64,000 nucleotides of DNA from Antitrichia curtipendula. Lineage: Eukaryota > Streptophyta > Bryopsida > Hypnales > Leucodontaceae. Shown in pieces: positions 62,522 to 64,000 of the stretch; the first letter of the stretch is position 1; each line of letters starts with the position of its first letter. The notes beneath the pieces are model-generated. The model was given only the letters and a program-made list of their open reading frames with translations, was not told where the DNA came from and did not search any database. The position numbers and the translations under genes were made by a program. Where the stretch lies: contig OX579635.1 of assembly GCA_951230915.1 (NCBI GenBank), positions 22,258,001 to 22,322,000 on the forward strand, in the 5' to 3' direction.

Positions 62522-64000
62522 GGCTCGCGACTCAGCTTCTTTATTGCGTAGCGCTTTCTCCGTCTCCTCTGGATCCATGGTCTCATCCATTGGGACCCAA
62601 TCATCTTCCAGCCGCACCTCCTCCTCCTACAAGATATATTTACAATGTTAAGCAGCACACGGAAATAAAGAGTCCCTAGTCTACTCACAGCAGTATCAGA
62701 AAAACACTTCTGCATGTCAATAACTACAAATTCGGTAAAAAGATGCATTCCCTTAACCTAGATTTCAGAAGTTCAAATGGAAATTTGCAAGACCAAAAAA
62801 AAGCATCTAATCACAACTCGCCCTAGTCGTAATAAATATGGGCAATAAAAGCAAACCAGACTCCACGCTAACTGCTGCACGATTAACTTGATTATGCGCG
62901 CGAAGATTGGGAACTCGTAACAAAACAGAACACACAAGCCCTACGTCCTAAACGACAACTGTGTAGAGGATCTTGACCCATTCCTTCATGGCTCACAGCC
63001 CATCAGGCTAGGAAGACAGCTTCTACCAATTGATCTTCGTTACACAGAGTCGCACACCAGCCACTACAGCCTTCCGGCTTCCAGCTGGTATGCCGTCTTG
63101 ATTGTGTACGAGTACGGACCTCACTGGACACGAACACCAACGACAGAAGCACTACCCATTTTCCCCTAAGAAGATTAAAAAAGCAGGCATTAGATTGAGG
63201 GAAGTATACAAAACGATAATTCCTTACCTCAGCAGGAGGCTTCAGCTCAGGAGATTGGTCAGGGATCAGATCTGAAAGGCCAGCCGGATCATCGAATGGG
63301 TCCTCCAATATGATGGTGTGCTTTATCCTGTCCCCAAGCCACTCGATCAGTAGCCAAACGTCTCATCCACTTTCTAAACTGCAGGTATCTACCGTCTCTT
63401 AGTTGTTACAACGGACCTTTAACGAGTCAAATCAGTGAAATACAGAATATCTGCTCACGAAAATAGAGAAACAGCTGGTAATCCCCATATCCCTAAACCT
63501 TACCGGATGTTCTTATATGGCCTATTATTGTCGTCCACAAATGCCTCATTAATTCGTGTTAATGCCTCCAAGCCCTTTCCAACCTCTCCGAATACCTGAG
63601 GCGGATCACATGCTACGTTAACCAACAGGAATCACACCATACTAAATGAAGGCAAGCGGAACGAAATCCTATAAACGTGACAACTTCGAAAAAACAAAAG
63701 GGAAGAGGAAAGACTTACAGACCGTATGCTTTTCATCAAGGTCTTCCAGTTCAGCCCTTGTTGTTATATAGAACTGCAAGCCAAAAAAAATTTAAAACAT
63801 CAAGCGCAGACCGATTACAGTTCGAGCACAGTTCTTCATCACAATTTGGGCAACTAAAGTAAATGTTTCGTGGCACTTGCAAATGAATACACCAAACACA
63901 TCATTAGCTCAGGGTATTCAAATGCAGTGAGTGAAAAAACAAATGGCCCACGACAATTATGTCCCAGGAGGTTGTTAGCTACTTTGCAGCTTCCAAGGCG
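62522..64000 (-). CDS. Partial CYP59 duplicate (exons 4-7), fused in frame to the RRM gene
   Basis: Inverted second copy of the gene at 4811-10351. Exons: 63723-63773 (exon 4), 63504-63595 (exon 5), 63228-63327 (exon 6) and 62522-62626 (first 105 bases of exon 7). The window ends inside the intron before exon 4, so exons 1-3 should lie just outside. Exon sizes and phases equal those of gene 1 and no stop is present. Exon 6 is identical to gene 1 and intron 5 differs at 2 of 176 bases. Homology ends after ...EAESRA; reading continues ADET and then the ATG of the RRM gene's first exon, all in one frame. Changes include LDYLD to LEDLD in exon 4 and GEG to GKG in exon 5. RRM, zinc knuckle and RD tail of CYP59 are absent. 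It is either an expressed chimera or a truncated pseudogene. Confidence 0.88.

Noticed and set aside
62145..62551. Plus-strand frames over the acidic exon
   Set aside because: Antisense shadows of the acidic coding exon of the RRM gene, rich in Ser/Thr/Gly because of Asp/Glu/Pro codons on the other strand.
1..64000. tRNA, rRNA or other structural RNA genes
   Set aside because: Scanned by eye for tRNA-type arms and internal promoter boxes; nothing convincing was seen. A covariance-model search would be needed to exclude them.

Overview
The window is nuclear DNA of a land plant. Genes are split into many exons with GT-AG (and a few GC-AG) introns, interstitial TTTAGGG-type telomere motifs sit near gene starts, and intergenic DNA is very AT-rich and filled with short DNA-transposon relics. 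The gene set (CYP59, SERINC, PRORP, glucosidase I) is housekeeping and does not fix the species. Modest introns and compact genes would suit a seed-free plant such as a moss or lycophyte, but that is a weak inference. All gene models were spliced by eye from the sequence and checked only for reading-frame continuity and family motifs.

Layout. 1-4.8 kb: AT-rich, with copies of a long dispersed repeat. 4.8-10.4 kb (+): a complete 14-exon CYP59 (cyclophilin, RRM, zinc knuckle, RD-rich tail). 13.3-18.9 kb (-): a SERINC membrane-protein gene whose introns hold two MITEs. 19-25.8 kb: no gene, repeats only. 25.8-29.1 kb (-): a complete 8-exon PRORP, protein-only RNase P. 30.4-33.4 kb: a decayed pogo/Tigger-like transposon. 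33.4-42.4 kb: gene-poor, with MITEs and inverted repeats. 42.4-51.5 kb (+): a complete 23-exon mannosyl-oligosaccharide glucosidase (glucosidase I, GH63) with MITE-rich introns. 51.5-57.2 kb: gene-poor. 57.2-62.5 kb (-): a gene for an acidic, Q/A-rich protein with a C-terminal RRM. 62.5-64 kb (-): a second, partial CYP59 copy running off the window.

The most notable structure is at the right end. The second CYP59 copy (exons 4-7 in view, inverted relative to the first copy and about 53 kb away) stops inside exon 7, a few codons before the likely start codon of the RRM gene. It joins that gene in the same orientation and the same reading frame. This would make a cyclophilin-acidic-Q/A-rich-RRM chimera that echoes the PPIase-RRM order of CYP59. 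Introns 4-5 and exons 4-6 of the copy are almost identical to gene 1, while the exon 7 stretch next to the junction is about 13% different, so the block looks patchy in age.

A second theme is a set of TA-flanked elements with AGGT...ACCT ends (17.1, 40.7, 41.4 and 54.1 kb). Their ends resemble those of the 30.4-33.4 kb pogo-like element, which suggests a non-autonomous/autonomous relationship.
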